Counted from the stretch's first letter, positions 47,418-58,199 are shown. The stretch: DNA of 64,000 nucleotides from Candidatus Nitrotoga arctica (GCF_918378365.1 NZ_OU912926.1:2728001-2792000), one strand, 5' to 3'. A program made the numbers and translations. Notes: generated from the sequence alone by a model not told the origin.

Positions 47418-48590
47418 TCATCGCCCGGCTTCACGTTCCGCTTTCCTTATATTTTCCAGGGCGGCCACGATGGTATGGCGAGGTGCGCCGATATTCATGC
47501 GCATAAATCCGCTACCGCCCTCGCCAAACAGAACACCGGGGCTCATGCCCACGCCGGCTTCATGCACGAAGAAATGCTTGAGTTGCGCATCGCTCATCCC
47601 TAGTGCACGGCAATCAAGCCATAGCAGGTAGGTGCCCTCTGGTTTGATAAGCCGGATTTTTGGGAGATGGGTAGCCAGATAATTTTCGACATAATCTCGC
47701 GTATCCCGCAGATAGGCCAGTAACTCATCCAGCCATGTCTCGCCTTCCCGGTAAGCGGCTTCGAAAGCGACGATACTAAAAGGATTGGATGCACTGATAT
47801 GCATCCTGTCAAATATCTGAGTGATAGCCGCACGATGCTTAGTATCCGGCACGATGAGTGAGGAAAGATTCAGCCCAGGGATATTGAATGTTTTGCTGGG
47901 TGCGACGGCAGTAAGGATATGAGCCGAGTTCTCTGCCAGCGTCGCAAGCGTGGTGTGCTTATTTTCGGGGTAGATCAAATCAGCGTGGATTTCGTCTGAA
48001 AAAACGAGTAGGTCGTATTTTTTTGCAATTCGCAAGAGGTGCTCCAATTCCGGCTTGCTCCATACCCTGCCAACCGGGTTATGCGGTGAGCATAGCAACA
48101 GCAAACGCGCCTGTGCTGCACACTGTTCCAGGTGGTCGAAATCAATGGCATAGTGGCCGTTTTCCAGATGCAGCGGATTTTGTAGCAGCTTTCTACCGGT
48201 GTTTGTGACCGCCGAAAAAAATGGAAAATACACTGGCGGCTGTACGATTACCGATTCACCTGGCTGGGCAAAAGCCATGATAGCGGCGTGCAACGAGGGC
48301 ACTACGCCGGGGCACATCATGATCCACTCACGCTGCACCTCCCAACCGTGGCGTCGCTTCAGCCAATCTATCAGCGATTCATACAAGCTGTCCGGGTATT
48401 GAGTGTAGCCATACACGGGATGAGCGGCGCGCTCGGCGAGGGCACGGGTTACAGCTGGCGGAGCAGCAAAATCCGTATCGGCAATCCACAACGGGATGAC
48501 TTCGCCAGTGCCAAACATGCTTTTCCGCCCGTCATATTTGACACTGGCGGTATCGGAACGATTGATGTCGTGGTCAAAACTGCTGCTCAA
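47418..48590 (-). CDS. MalY/PatB-family cystathionine beta-lyase
   Basis: The start is a TTG at 48590 with an excellent AGGAG site 8 bases upstream, which gives 390 residues, the usual family length; the frame runs on to 48830 but that part covers a repeat. The PLP enzyme shows IPLWIADTDFAAPPAV, CSPHNPVGRVW, FSDEIHADLIYP and the PLP Lys in VAPSKTFNIPGL. Family members cleave C-S bonds of cystathionine or cysteine. Confidence 0.9.
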   Translation of the reverse strand: MSSSFDHDINRSDTASVKYDGRKSMFGTGEVIPLWIADTDFAAPPAVTRALAERAAHPVYGYTQYPDSLYESLIDWLKRRHGWEVQREWIMMCPGVVPSLHAAIMAFAQPGESVIVQPPVYFPFFSAVTNTGRKLLQNPLHLENGHYAIDFDHLEQCAAQARLLLLCSPHNPVGRVWSKPELEHLLRIAKKYDLLVFSDEIHADLIYPENKHTTLATLAENSAHILTAVAPSKTFNIPGLNLSSLIVPDTKHRAAITQIFDRMHISASNPFSIVAFEAAYREGETWLDELLAYLRDTRDYVENYLATHLPKIRLIKPEGTYLLWLDCRALGMSDAQLKHFFVHEAGVGMSPGVLFGEGGSGFMRMNIGAPRHTIVAALENIRKAEREAGR

Positions 48591-48946
48591 GTAATTTCTC
48601 CTAGACCGTTGCTTCTGACAGCGTATGTAGAAATTTTTGCCGGGTTTCGCAGTTGGCAAAAAATCAACCGAAGCATGAAGGCGAGTGTGGCATTGAAACA
48701 GGCACAGTGCTCCGTCTAATTCGCCAAGAACAGTACTGCGATGCCGCTCAACTATTAATCCGGTACGATGAAGTATTAACTCCGTTCGGGCTGAGCTTGT
48801 CGAAGCCCATACACCTTTCGACAGGCTCAAGGCGAACGGACTTCAAACATAATCTGACCGAATCAATAACAGACCAAACGTAAAGTGAATTCTATTGTAT
48901 CGAACGGTACAATATTCCACACTGCTTATTCTATGGAAAGGAAACC
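48591..48946. other. Intergenic region with palindromic repeat
   Basis: This 356-base stretch lies between the divergent malY-type gene and a lipoprotein gene. It has no convincing frame and holds the repeat annotated separately. Promoters for both genes should be present but are not clear. Confidence 0.5.
48782..48839. repeat. CTGAGCYTGTCGAAG-type palindromic repeat
   Basis: The 58-base inverted repeat has CCGTTCGGGCTGAGCTTGTC, GAAGCCC, a short loop, and CACCTTTCGACAGGCTCAAG, GCGAACGG. This is the widespread proteobacterial intergenic palindrome. It lies in a divergent intergenic region. Confidence 0.85.
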
Positions 48947-50431
48947 ATGGATAACACTAACGATACACGCCGCTTCGTGCTGACCATAGCAGAATTGATC
49001 CTGCTGGTTATCACATCTTTCCTTACGGGCTGCGCCACGGTGGAAACCCGTCCCGCGGCACCTAAAGACGATGTTTTGACTACCTGCCAGACGCTGTACC
49101 AGAAAGTTGATGCCGCCATCGATCTTGCGGGAGTGCGCGACTACGGTTCATCGCCGGTTCGAGATTTTCCTTACTTGCGTACAACTCGCCTGCTCGCCTC
49201 GTTCCGCGGCGAATTGACCGCAGAGAAACACTGGACAGCATGGATCACGCACATGGCAGATTTGGATGCTGAGTCGCGTGCGCTGGAATTACGTAATCTG
49301 CCCACGTCGGTGAAGAGTCGTCACAACGGCAGCTTAGGTGAAGAACTCAACCGCTGTCGTGAACGCTTGCTTGCCGCCGATCTCACGCAACCGGAGCGCC
49401 GCGCTATGTTGCGCGATGCTACACGCGTTCCAGATGATTATGTCACCTGGTGGCAGGCGCTCGGCCTCTATCCACTCACTGCCCCGTTCGTTTCCACCAG
49501 AATTTCGGCTTGGCATACCGAGACCCACAACAGCTTCGCCACCCCGTTGGCAGCACTGCCAGTTGCAGGTGAACTGGTACGCTGGGCGTCATCGCCCGGT
49601 GCGCTGCTCACTGCTCCACAGGTGGGCGAAATTCTGCATCGCTCACTAGATCCGCTCGCTATTCCCATGCCAACGGACACCGACCTCGACCGGCTCTTCG
49701 ACACCTTTGCCCCGGTATGGGAGGTGGATGTAATAGATAACAATGATCATATCGGAATGGCACGCTGGGAGAACGGGCCGGTGGTAGACGTGGCGCGCCC
49801 GACGTTATATCGCAAGGTCTCGCACACGCGTTTCGGCGATCAAGTGCTGTTGCAACTTAATTATATAGTCTGGTTTCCAGCGCGCTCCGGCAACGACATG
49901 TATGCCGGACAGCTAGACGGCCTTAACTGGCGAGTGACTTTAGGCCCGGACGGCGACCCATGGCTGTATGACGTTATCCATAACTGCGGTTGCTACCACG
50001 AATTCTTTCCCAGCCGCCACCTGCGTCTGCGCGACAACCTTCCCACTTTTTATTTCGAACCCCCACTGCTGCCGCAACCTGCACCTGAACAACAGCCGCT
50101 GGTGCTACGCATCGCTCCCGGCACTCACTTTATTCAGCGAATCTACCACGACGAATCACCACCGAAATTACTATCTGAATTACAGCCGATGGCCTGGGAA
50201 GAATACGATGTATTGCGTTCCCTGCCCACTGCTGACGGTTACCACAGCCTGTTCAGTAGATACGGTTTAATCGTCGGCACGGAGCGACCTGAGCGTTTTC
50301 TTTTGTGGCCAATGGGCATTCGCTCGCCGGGTGCGATGCGCCAGTGGGGGCGTCACGCCACCGCTTTTGTCGGCCGCCGCCATTTTGATGATGCTTTTCT
50401 CATCGAATCGCTATTCAAAAGCGTGCCATGA
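48947..50431 (+). CDS. Conserved lipoprotein of unknown function
   Basis: The 494-residue protein has an N-terminal hydrophobic segment with lipobox LTGC (Cys at about 28), so it is likely an outer membrane or periplasmic lipoprotein. The middle has HTRFGDQVLLQLNYIVWFPARSG and then LYDVIHNCGCYHEFFPS, a compact Cys/His motif that could bind metal. The C-terminus has the conserved-looking WGRHATAFVGRRHFDDAFLI. I do not recognise the family, and the neighbours give no clear hint. An AAGGAAA site precedes the start. Confidence 0.8.
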   Translation: MDNTNDTRRFVLTIAELILLVITSFLTGCATVETRPAAPKDDVLTTCQTLYQKVDAAIDLAGVRDYGSSPVRDFPYLRTTRLLASFRGELTAEKHWTAWITHMADLDAESRALELRNLPTSVKSRHNGSLGEELNRCRERLLAADLTQPERRAMLRDATRVPDDYVTWWQALGLYPLTAPFVSTRISAWHTETHNSFATPLAALPVAGELVRWASSPGALLTAPQVGEILHRSLDPLAIPMPTDTDLDRLFDTFAPVWEVDVIDNNDHIGMARWENGPVVDVARPTLYRKVSHTRFGDQVLLQLNYIVWFPARSGNDMYAGQLDGLNWRVTLGPDGDPWLYDVIHNCGCYHEFFPSRHLRLRDNLPTFYFEPPLLPQPAPEQQPLVLRIAPGTHFIQRIYHDESPPKLLSELQPMAWEEYDVLRSLPTADGYHSLFSRYGLIVGTERPERFLLWPMGIRSPGAMRQWGRHATAFVGRRHFDDAFLIESLFKSVP

Positions 50432-50637
50432 AGCAATTGCTATGCGGGTCACCCGCCAGACTGGGCAATGGCTACACGAGAAGATCCACCGCGTTGACGC
50501 CTAGGCGATCATGACCGACACTGATAACACTGGCATCATGCCCACAACTTGGTACCGCGATATCTAATTTAGTGCAAAATAACAGCGTAATTTTTGAGTA
50601 CACAGTCAAATCTTCCAAACTTCCATAAGGAATTTCC

Positions 50638-51162
50638 ATGAAGCGACGTACCGTACTACAAAGTCTTGCCCTGCTGACCACACTCCCCTTAATTTCGGCT
50701 TGTTCGCGCGACAGGGCAGCTACAAATACGACCAATGTCATAACAGTTACGCCTCTGAATAAACCACATGAGGCGTGGCGACCATTGGTTTCCGCTGATG
50801 CTTACCAGGTGCTGTTTGAAGAGGATACCGAACGGCAGAATAGTAGCGAGCTTAATCTTGAGCATCGTGATGGCAACTATATTTGTGCGGCTTGTTACTT
50901 GCCTTTGTTCGAAAGTGCGCACAAATTTGAAAGCGGCACGGGCTGGCCAAGTTTTACCCAGCCCATTGCGGGGCAGGTGGGAACAAAACGTGATTTCAAA
51001 ATGATTCTGCCCCGCACTGAATACCACTGCGCGCGCTGCGGCGGCCACCAAGGCCATTTATTTAACGATGGCCCACCGCCACGTAATGAGCGCTGGTGCA
51101 ATAACGGTATAGCGTTACGATTTATCCCGAAAGTCGAATCCTTACCAACGCTCAGGAGCTGA
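50638..51162 (+). CDS. msrB: Methionine-(R)-sulfoxide reductase, exported
   Basis: The 174-residue protein has an N-terminal KRRTVLQSLALL segment (twin-Arg-like) and a lipobox-like LISAC (Cys at 22), so it is probably exported, perhaps as a lipoprotein. The MsrB domain has two zinc CxxC pairs (ICAACYLPLF and CARCGGHQGHLF), the ESGTGWPSF motif and the catalytic Cys in RWCNNGIALRF. It repairs R-form methionine sulfoxide in proteins. Three bases separate it from msrA. Confidence 0.93.
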   Translation: MKRRTVLQSLALLTTLPLISACSRDRAATNTTNVITVTPLNKPHEAWRPLVSADAYQVLFEEDTERQNSSELNLEHRDGNYICAACYLPLFESAHKFESGTGWPSFTQPIAGQVGTKRDFKMILPRTEYHCARCGGHQGHLFNDGPPPRNERWCNNGIALRFIPKVESLPTLRS

Positions 51163-51164
51163 TT

Positions 51165-51836
51165 ATGACCCTATTGAACCTATTCATTTTTGATAAAAAA
51201 GCCCGCAGTGCGCTTAGTATTGCCTTGCTGATATTTGCCGTACTGTCTATCTGTGGGCAAGCAAGGGCACAAAATACGTCCGTAGTCTCCAACGAACGAA
51301 CTGAACCCGTGATAAGCGTGGCTACTTTTGCTGGGGGCTGCTTCTGGTGCACCGAAGCAGATTTCGACAAAATACCGGGCGTGATATCCACTACATCGGG
51401 TTATATCGGCGGCACAGTGATTAATCCGACATACGAACTAGTATCTGCCGGTAAAACGGGGCACGTTGAAGCGGTGCAAGTGCGTTTTGATCCTGCCAAA
51501 ACCAATTTCGCCAAACTGCTTGACGCATACTGGCCGACGATAGACCCGCTAACCCCTAATCGCCAATTTTGCGATAGTGGTACGCAGTACCGTAGCGTCA
51601 TTTTTTATCACAATGCTGATCAACGACAGCAAGCTGAAACATCCCGAGCCGCGTTGGTATCTTCTGCACGTTTTACCCAACCCATTGTGACCGAGTTGTT
51701 GCCCGCTACAGAATTCTATCCAGCGGAGGAGTATCACCAAGATTTTCACACCAAGAACCCGATTCGTTACAAATACTATCGTTACACATGTGGTCGCGAT
51801 GCTCGTCTGAAGCAGATATGGGGCAGCAAGAACTGA
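51165..51836 (+). CDS. msrA: Methionine-(S)-sulfoxide reductase, exported
   Basis: The 223-residue protein has an N-terminal hydrophobic signal/anchor (about 17-37) and the MsrA active site in FAGGCFWCTEADF (Cys at about 58). Other conserved parts are VEAVQVRFDPAKTNF, QYRSVIFYH and FYPAEEYHQDF. It repairs S-form methionine sulfoxide. It forms an operon with msrB, followed by cld 170 bases later. Confidence 0.95.
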   Translation: MTLLNLFIFDKKARSALSIALLIFAVLSICGQARAQNTSVVSNERTEPVISVATFAGGCFWCTEADFDKIPGVISTTSGYIGGTVINPTYELVSAGKTGHVEAVQVRFDPAKTNFAKLLDAYWPTIDPLTPNRQFCDSGTQYRSVIFYHNADQRQQAETSRAALVSSARFTQPIVTELLPATEFYPAEEYHQDFHTKNPIRYKYYRYTCGRDARLKQIWGSKN

Positions 51837-51976
51837 TGATTTTTCACTACATTCGAACGGGAATACGCTACAAAGTAAGAATTCGCCCAAGGGTCATCAA
51901 TATAGCTGAACGTAATCGATATACCCCGTTTCGTCTCCATAAATAACACTAAGTCCAAGCAGCAATGCTTGTTTGA

Positions 51977-52846
<870 letters not shown>

Positions 52847-52962
52847 GTTTCTCAATACTTGTCTAACAGGCGACCGCACATACACTGTTACAACAAAACC
52901 AAGACGATATGCACCGAACAGCATAATCACTGGATAAAATTTATGAATCGAGCAATGGCGCC

Positions 52963-54474
52963 ATGAAGGTACTTGTGATCTTGGGACATCCACGTAGCCC
53001 CAGCCTATGTTCCGCCCTTGCAAACGCCTATGAAAATGGCGCGCTAGCGGCTGGTATGGAAATTGAGAAGATAGATTTGGGGGCGATCGACTTCGACCTT
53101 GACGTACATCCGGTTTCGCCGCGGGATCAGCCACTGGAACCTGATCTGGAACGTGCCTTGCAGCTCATCACGTGGGCAGATCATGTGGCTTTTATCTATC
53201 CTGCCTGGTGGGGAGTAGGACCAGCTCGACTTAAAGGATTTTTCGATCGGATACTGTTACCGGGATTTGCTTTCAGAGAACGTGACGACGGCCGCTTCGA
53301 GGGCTTGCTGACCGGCAAGACGGCCCATCTCATCACCACGTTAGATATGCCGCCTTGGGTATATCGATTCATCTACCGCGCCCCCGGTCACAATGCCATG
53401 AAGCGATCCGCGTTAGGCTTCTGTGGTATCACTACTACCCGCATTCTTGCGCTAGGTCCAGTAAAAGACTCCGAGCCGGTTCAACGAGCCCAGTGGCTGG
53501 AGCAAAGTCGAGGACTCGGTTTTTCCCTAAAGAATGGGGCCTTAAGCTATATCGATCGTATTACTACTAAGCTGAAAGCATGGCTCAAGGCGTTACGGCT
53601 CCAATTTTATCCGATGACCTGGATGGCTTACACGGTCGGCGCATTGGGCGCGGCCGCGGCAAGTGGAAACTGGAACCCATGGGTCTACTGGCTGGGTTAT
53701 GCCTGTCTATTCTTTCTGGAAGCAGCCACGGTATTTACCAATGATTGGTTCGACTATGAAAGCGACCGTTGCAACCGCAATTTCGGCCCCTTTACTGGCG
53801 GCTCTCGGGTACTTGTGGATAAAAATCTAAGCTTCAGTGAACTACGTGTAGGCATCGTAATGTCATTGATGGCCGCCGCAGCCTGTACCGGCTTGCTTGT
53901 GGATTATCTTGCAGGCAACAGTGCTGTACCTATTGTAATTCTCATAATGACCGTGTTAGGGCTGGGTTATACGGCGCCTCCCCTGAAGCTCGCCTGGCGT
54001 GGGTTGGGAGAACTCAATGTAGCTGTCACCCACAGCTTTGGTGTAATACTGTGCGGCTATATATTCCAAGGTGGAGGCTGGAACAGCCCCTTTCCTTGGC
54101 TCATTAGCCTGCCGCTGCTTCTGGCGGTAATGCCGGCAATCATCCTCTCAGGTATCCCCGACTTCGAGGCAGATAAACAAGCTGGCAAGCGCACCTTGGT
54201 AGTACGCTTGGGATTAGGCTGGACAACACTGCTAGTTCTAGTTCTGGCCGCAGCGGCGCCATTGGTCGTGATACTTATCAAAGATCAGCCGGCTTTGCGC
54301 GGGAGCTTTCAAGGATTGCTACCGTGGGTACTTCCCCATGTTTGTCTACTCGGATTTCTGCTTTACCGTGCCTGGAGACAACAACGGCTATGCGGCCGCA
54401 TTGATGGACTGATGGTGGCATCGCTGACCTATATCATTTGGTTTGGATTAGTTCCCTTGTTGCATTTAAAATGA
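52963..54474 (+). CDS. Fusion: flavodoxin-fold quinone reductase and UbiA prenyltransferase
   Basis: The N-terminal part (about 1-195) is a NQO1/KefF-like flavodoxin fold, with VLVILGHPRSPSLCSALA and the FMN/FAD-binding FIYPAWWGVGPARLKGFFDR. The C-terminal part (about 205-503) is a UbiA-type integral membrane prenyltransferase with about eight helices, the first Asp motif NDWFDYESD at about 261-269 and a second in GIPDFEADKQAGKRTLV. The combination suggests that one protein both reduces a quinone and attaches a prenyl chain, or carries out steps in making a special lipid quinone. The frame is unbroken across the joint. I know of no named gene for it. Confidence 0.85.
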   Translation: MKVLVILGHPRSPSLCSALANAYENGALAAGMEIEKIDLGAIDFDLDVHPVSPRDQPLEPDLERALQLITWADHVAFIYPAWWGVGPARLKGFFDRILLPGFAFRERDDGRFEGLLTGKTAHLITTLDMPPWVYRFIYRAPGHNAMKRSALGFCGITTTRILALGPVKDSEPVQRAQWLEQSRGLGFSLKNGALSYIDRITTKLKAWLKALRLQFYPMTWMAYTVGALGAAAASGNWNPWVYWLGYACLFFLEAATVFTNDWFDYESDRCNRNFGPFTGGSRVLVDKNLSFSELRVGIVMSLMAAAACTGLLVDYLAGNSAVPIVILIMTVLGLGYTAPPLKLAWRGLGELNVAVTHSFGVILCGYIFQGGGWNSPFPWLISLPLLLAVMPAIILSGIPDFEADKQAGKRTLVVRLGLGWTTLLVLVLAAAAPLVVILIKDQPALRGSFQGLLPWVLPHVCLLGFLLYRAWRQQRLCGRIDGLMVASLTYIIWFGLVPLLHLK

Positions 54475-54661
54475 GCTAGAAGTATCATCAAAAATGTATT
54501 AATTGCGCAGCACTATAAAACAATAAAGCTCGACTCAGCACTGCGTTGAACGCCATAAAAAACTGGACGTTCACAACCTATCCGCCATTTATTCCTTTTT
54601 AAAGCACCCTCATAAGGACGTTTCTGGTTTCGACTGTGTGCATATTGATAAGGGAAAAAAG

Positions 54662-57658
54662 ATGTCAAGCTTACTGAAGATATCAGAGACGGTGGCAACT
54701 AAAAAAATATTCACGATACTTTTTGCGCTCATCGCTTTGCATATCACGATGTTTGATGTACACGCAGCGCCGACACTCGACAGTTCGTTCGGAAGCAGCG
54801 GCATCGTGCGCATCGGGGTGCCCTCCGGCGTAGAAAATAGGCCCTCCGCGTCCGTTCTGCAGCGCGACGGCAAATTGCTGCTCGCTGGTTGGACGTCAAA
54901 ACGGCAAGCGCGTGCTTTTGTTCTCCGATTACTTCCGAACGGCGCTCCTGATGCCACGTTCGGCCAGAATGGCGTTGCCTTGTTCGATCTGCCCAATGTT
55001 TACGCAATCCAACAACTCGAGCAGGGTGCCGATGGTTCCATACTGATAAATGGGGCTAGCTCAAGCGGTTTTGTACTAACCCGGCTCACTGCGAGTGGTA
55101 TCTTCGACACCAGCTTTGGCGCACAAGGTTTCTTCAGTGCGACAACAACCCCAGCGCGCTTCGTGCAACAGCCGGACGGTAGTCTGCTGATCGTTTCGGA
55201 CGCCACGCAAGATTCGAACATCGCGTCAGGGGAGCAATTTATATTGCGGCTCACACGCCTTAATTCAGCTGGCGTGCCCGATTCGACCTATGCACCGAAT
55301 GGCGAAAAGATACTCAGCGGCCTACCTTCGAATTTTAGGATGGACTCAGATGTTCCAGTTATTGCCGAACCTGATGGCGGATTTACAGTTATGGCAAGAG
55401 CGAACATTAACGGCGGCAACTATCTGTTGGTTCGCGTGACAGCCGCTGGCACACTCAATTTTGACTTTGGAAAAGACGGTTTAGTCTCGGGGTACGACTT
55501 GGGCAATCCCTCCGATATTCCGGTCAAAATGGTGCGCACCTCTAATGGCGGATTGCTTCTGATGGGCGATGCTCCGCCCCAAACAAGCGGCACAGTCGTG
55601 CTGTGGAGAGTCACTGCCGGCGGTTTAGCCGATACGTCTCTCGGCACTACCGGTCGACTTGAAATCGATAGTGGCGGCTTCCCTAGCTTCACTTTGCGAT
55701 TGGCAGTATTGAGCGATGGTGGTATCGCATTAGTCAACTCCGTCAACGATGATGGGGCCATTACTGCGCGCGTGCGTCATTTCAATACCAGCGGAGTCCT
55801 AGATAGCGCTTTCGGTATTGCCGGCAGCACGACAATTGCACTTACCGGCTATAGCAGGTTCGCCGCCATCAGTGTCCTGCCAAATGACGCAGGCGGCTTA
55901 TTGATACCAGCAAGTGTCACTCGGATCCTGACATGCGGCTTCACTTGCTTACCTCGCGGCGAAGATGTTGCCGTCGCAAATCTCAATAGAAACGGCCATC
56001 TCCAAACCAGCTATGGCCGAGGAAATGGCTTCGCTGTCGGTGTCGTGAACATCGCTGAATACAGCAACGACAAAATTGACACGATACTTGTTGATGCTTC
56101 AGACAAAATTGTGCTTGCCGGGAGTTCAGACGCAGACGCAACCATTGATTATTTGCTTGAGCGCCTGACGACAAATGGCTCCCCCGATATCTCATTCGGA
56201 ACAAACGGGCGAGTGGCACCGAGGCAATACATCATATTAAAGGGCAAAGTGCGTGCAGCTGAACAAACAAGCGGCGCGATAACGGTCGTGACCGGAACCG
56301 CAGCCGGATCTTTTGGCCAGGTCGGCACCGTCACGGCGTTTCAACTTGATCCTGCCGGAATGCTCTACCCCGGATTCGCCCGCGCTCTCGCACCACCAGC
56401 GCTATCCAATACGGATATTGCGTTAGGCGTTCGTCCAGATGGGCGCTTGCTTTACGGAACAACAGCATACGACGGAACTGCAATTTTGCAGCAGACAATG
56501 CCGGATGGCACGCCTGACCTGAATTTCGGCGCAGGCGGTAAAATCGAATTCCCGTTGTCTGCTGAGGAGCAATCGCGCCAGGCGGACCTGGTTTTGCTTG
56601 GCGATGGTTCAGTGGTCTTTGCCGTGCTGACAACTCAGAGTCTGCATCTCTATAATGTCGATTCGCATGGATTGTCGATAGCTTCATTTGGAACGGCCGG
56701 TCAGTTTACCTATGCTGCTGCGGATTTTGCCAATACATACTCCATTGGAATACCATTCTCCTTGCTCTCACTGAGCGATGGCTCCCTGTTGGTCGGCATT
56801 GGTATTAACAAATACGCACTATCCGGCCGGTCAATCGGATCGCTGCTCGTGATTCGGATTTCCAGCAATGGCCTGCTGATCGGAGCAAACCGTTTGTTGG
56901 AGGATCCGGGTAGTTTCGATTGGAGTTTTGCTGCACTGCCCGACGCCAGTGTGGTGATAGCGCGCAGCCGTCACGTTGCAACGAATTCGGCAGCGCTATA
57001 TCGCCTGCTTTCGAATAACAGTCTTGATGCGAATTTTGGCCTCGGCGGGGCGTATCCGCTACCCGGCATGTTGAGCGTCGATGGACTGACGCTCGATGCC
57101 CATTCTCGTTTGCTCGTTGCGGGACAAGATGCGACGAGTGCTGTTCTGGCTCGCTATGATTTAAGCGGAGCGCTCGCCAGTACGCCTATCGTTGAGTTTT
57201 ACAACACCAATCTGGATCATTATTTCATCACCGCCGACGCCGGTGAAGCTGCTGGCATCGACGGAGGGAGTGCGGGCCCCGGCTGGATTCGCACCGGGAA
57301 TAGTTTCAAGTCGGGTGGCAGCACGCCCGTTTGCCGGTTCTACGGCAGCCAGGTCCCCGGCCCCAATTCGCATTTCTATACACTAGCAGGTTCTGAGTGT
57401 GATGGCCTTAAGCAGCTTCAGGCCATCACGCCCGCTACGCAGAAGCGCTGGAATTTCGAAAGTCTGGATTTTGTCTCGACTCCACCGATCAATGGTACCT
57501 GTCCGACCGGAACAGTACCGGTCTATCGGGCCTATAACAATGGGTTTGCCCAAGGCATCGACAGCAATCACCGCTTTTCCAGTGATGCGGCCGCCATCCA
57601 GGAAGTCGTCATGCGCGGCTGGATCAATGAAGGTGTGGTCATGTGCGCTCCGATTTGA
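54662..57658 (+). CDS. Delta-60 repeat protein with C-terminal DUF5648-like domain
   Basis: The start at 54662 (MSSLLKISE) is preferred over an upstream ATG at 54638. The exported protein of about 998 residues has a signal ending near HAA and about twelve delta-60 repeats of the type LDSSFGSSGIV / PDATFGQNGVALFD, which form a beta-propeller-like structure. The last 165 residues (VEFYNTNLDHYFITADAGE, PVCRFYGSQVPGPNSHFYT, and cysteine pairs) match the DUF5648/lectin-like tail found with such repeats. Likely surface or secreted and possibly involved in adhesion; the role is inference. Confidence 0.85.
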   Translation: MSSLLKISETVATKKIFTILFALIALHITMFDVHAAPTLDSSFGSSGIVRIGVPSGVENRPSASVLQRDGKLLLAGWTSKRQARAFVLRLLPNGAPDATFGQNGVALFDLPNVYAIQQLEQGADGSILINGASSSGFVLTRLTASGIFDTSFGAQGFFSATTTPARFVQQPDGSLLIVSDATQDSNIASGEQFILRLTRLNSAGVPDSTYAPNGEKILSGLPSNFRMDSDVPVIAEPDGGFTVMARANINGGNYLLVRVTAAGTLNFDFGKDGLVSGYDLGNPSDIPVKMVRTSNGGLLLMGDAPPQTSGTVVLWRVTAGGLADTSLGTTGRLEIDSGGFPSFTLRLAVLSDGGIALVNSVNDDGAITARVRHFNTSGVLDSAFGIAGSTTIALTGYSRFAAISVLPNDAGGLLIPASVTRILTCGFTCLPRGEDVAVANLNRNGHLQTSYGRGNGFAVGVVNIAEYSNDKIDTILVDASDKIVLAGSSDADATIDYLLERLTTNGSPDISFGTNGRVAPRQYIILKGKVRAAEQTSGAITVVTGTAAGSFGQVGTVTAFQLDPAGMLYPGFARALAPPALSNTDIALGVRPDGRLLYGTTAYDGTAILQQTMPDGTPDLNFGAGGKIEFPLSAEEQSRQADLVLLGDGSVVFAVLTTQSLHLYNVDSHGLSIASFGTAGQFTYAAADFANTYSIGIPFSLLSLSDGSLLVGIGINKYALSGRSIGSLLVIRISSNGLLIGANRLLEDPGSFDWSFAALPDASVVIARSRHVATNSAALYRLLSNNSLDANFGLGGAYPLPGMLSVDGLTLDAHSRLLVAGQDATSAVLARYDLSGALASTPIVEFYNTNLDHYFITADAGEAAGIDGGSAGPGWIRTGNSFKSGGSTPVCRFYGSQVPGPNSHFYTLAGSECDGLKQLQAITPATQKRWNFESLDFVSTPPINGTCPTGTVPVYRAYNNGFAQGIDSNHRFSSDAAAIQEVVMRGWINEGVVMCAPI

Positions 57659-57776
57659 CTTGCCTTAAAATTTTTGATCATGACTTCCCAATCCTTCAGG
57701 CCAGCCATTCACGCGCCACAGCGTTAAAAGTGGTTTGTGAGGTGCCAAGAAGCGAAGACACACGACAATAATAAAA

Positions 57777-57797
57777 AACCCCGCATTACCGGGGTTT
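57777..57797 (+). terminator. Terminator after the delta-60 gene
   Basis: AACCCCG and CGGGGTT form a seven-pair stem with loop CATTAC, flanked by A and T runs. It lies about 120 bases after the gene stop. Confidence 0.75.
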
Positions 57798-57841
57798 GTT
57801 AGTTGTTTTGTTGTCTCATGCCATGAAACATCAAAAATGGT

Positions 57842-57864
57842 TTACACGTTGAAGCGTAAGTGCA
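57842..57864 (-). repeat. Degenerate copy of the ychF 3' end (att-like)
   Basis: On the minus strand this piece reads as codons for HLRFNV followed by TAA, mirroring the true ychF end MHFRFNV and TAA at 58885-58908. The core ACGTTGAAGCGnAAGTGCA matches at 18 of 19 positions. A direct repeat of a gene's 3' end about 1.04 kb away is the usual trace of site-specific integration. TGCCCC-rich repeats follow at 57914-57950. Confidence 0.6.
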
Positions 57865-57987
57865 GCCTATGTGCCCCGTGTCTACTGAGCATTGCTCTGC
57901 GACATGCTTTTGCATGCCCCCTAAAATGCCCCCAAACGATTTTGCTGCCCCATCTGACTGACATTACCCGTTGATATTGCTTGACGT

Positions 57988-58023
57988 AAAAAAACCGCTC
58001 TGATCTCGGGGAGAGAGAGCGGT
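57988..58023 (-). terminator. Minus-strand hairpin/U-tract, unit 0
   Basis: On the minus strand ACCGCTCT and its complement AGAGCGGT form an eight-pair stem followed by seven T. It is the first of three similar terminator-like hairpins. Confidence 0.7.
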
Positions 58024-58143
58024 GAACAGGAGGAAGTAACTACTGCTTTAGAGATGTGATTGTATTAGCTTGATGTTGCATAAATATTACAATTCACAAT
58101 CATTGACCTTCTGAATATTATGATTGGCGCAGGCAATCTAGAT

Positions 58144-58177
58144 AAAAAAACGCTCTCAACCCCCGAAGGCTAAGAGC
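58144..58177 (-). terminator. Minus-strand hairpin/U-tract, unit A
   Basis: On the minus strand GCTCTTAGCC...TTGAGAGC folds into a stem and is followed by seven T. It closes a unit of about 215 bases that has further conserved hairpins. Confidence 0.7.
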
Positions 58178-58199
58178 AGAAAGGACTAACACCATTAAG

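Noticed and set aside
48591..48830. Upstream extension of the MalY/PatB frame
   Set aside because: It translates a palindromic repeat; the TTG at 48590 has a strong ribosome binding site and gives the family length.
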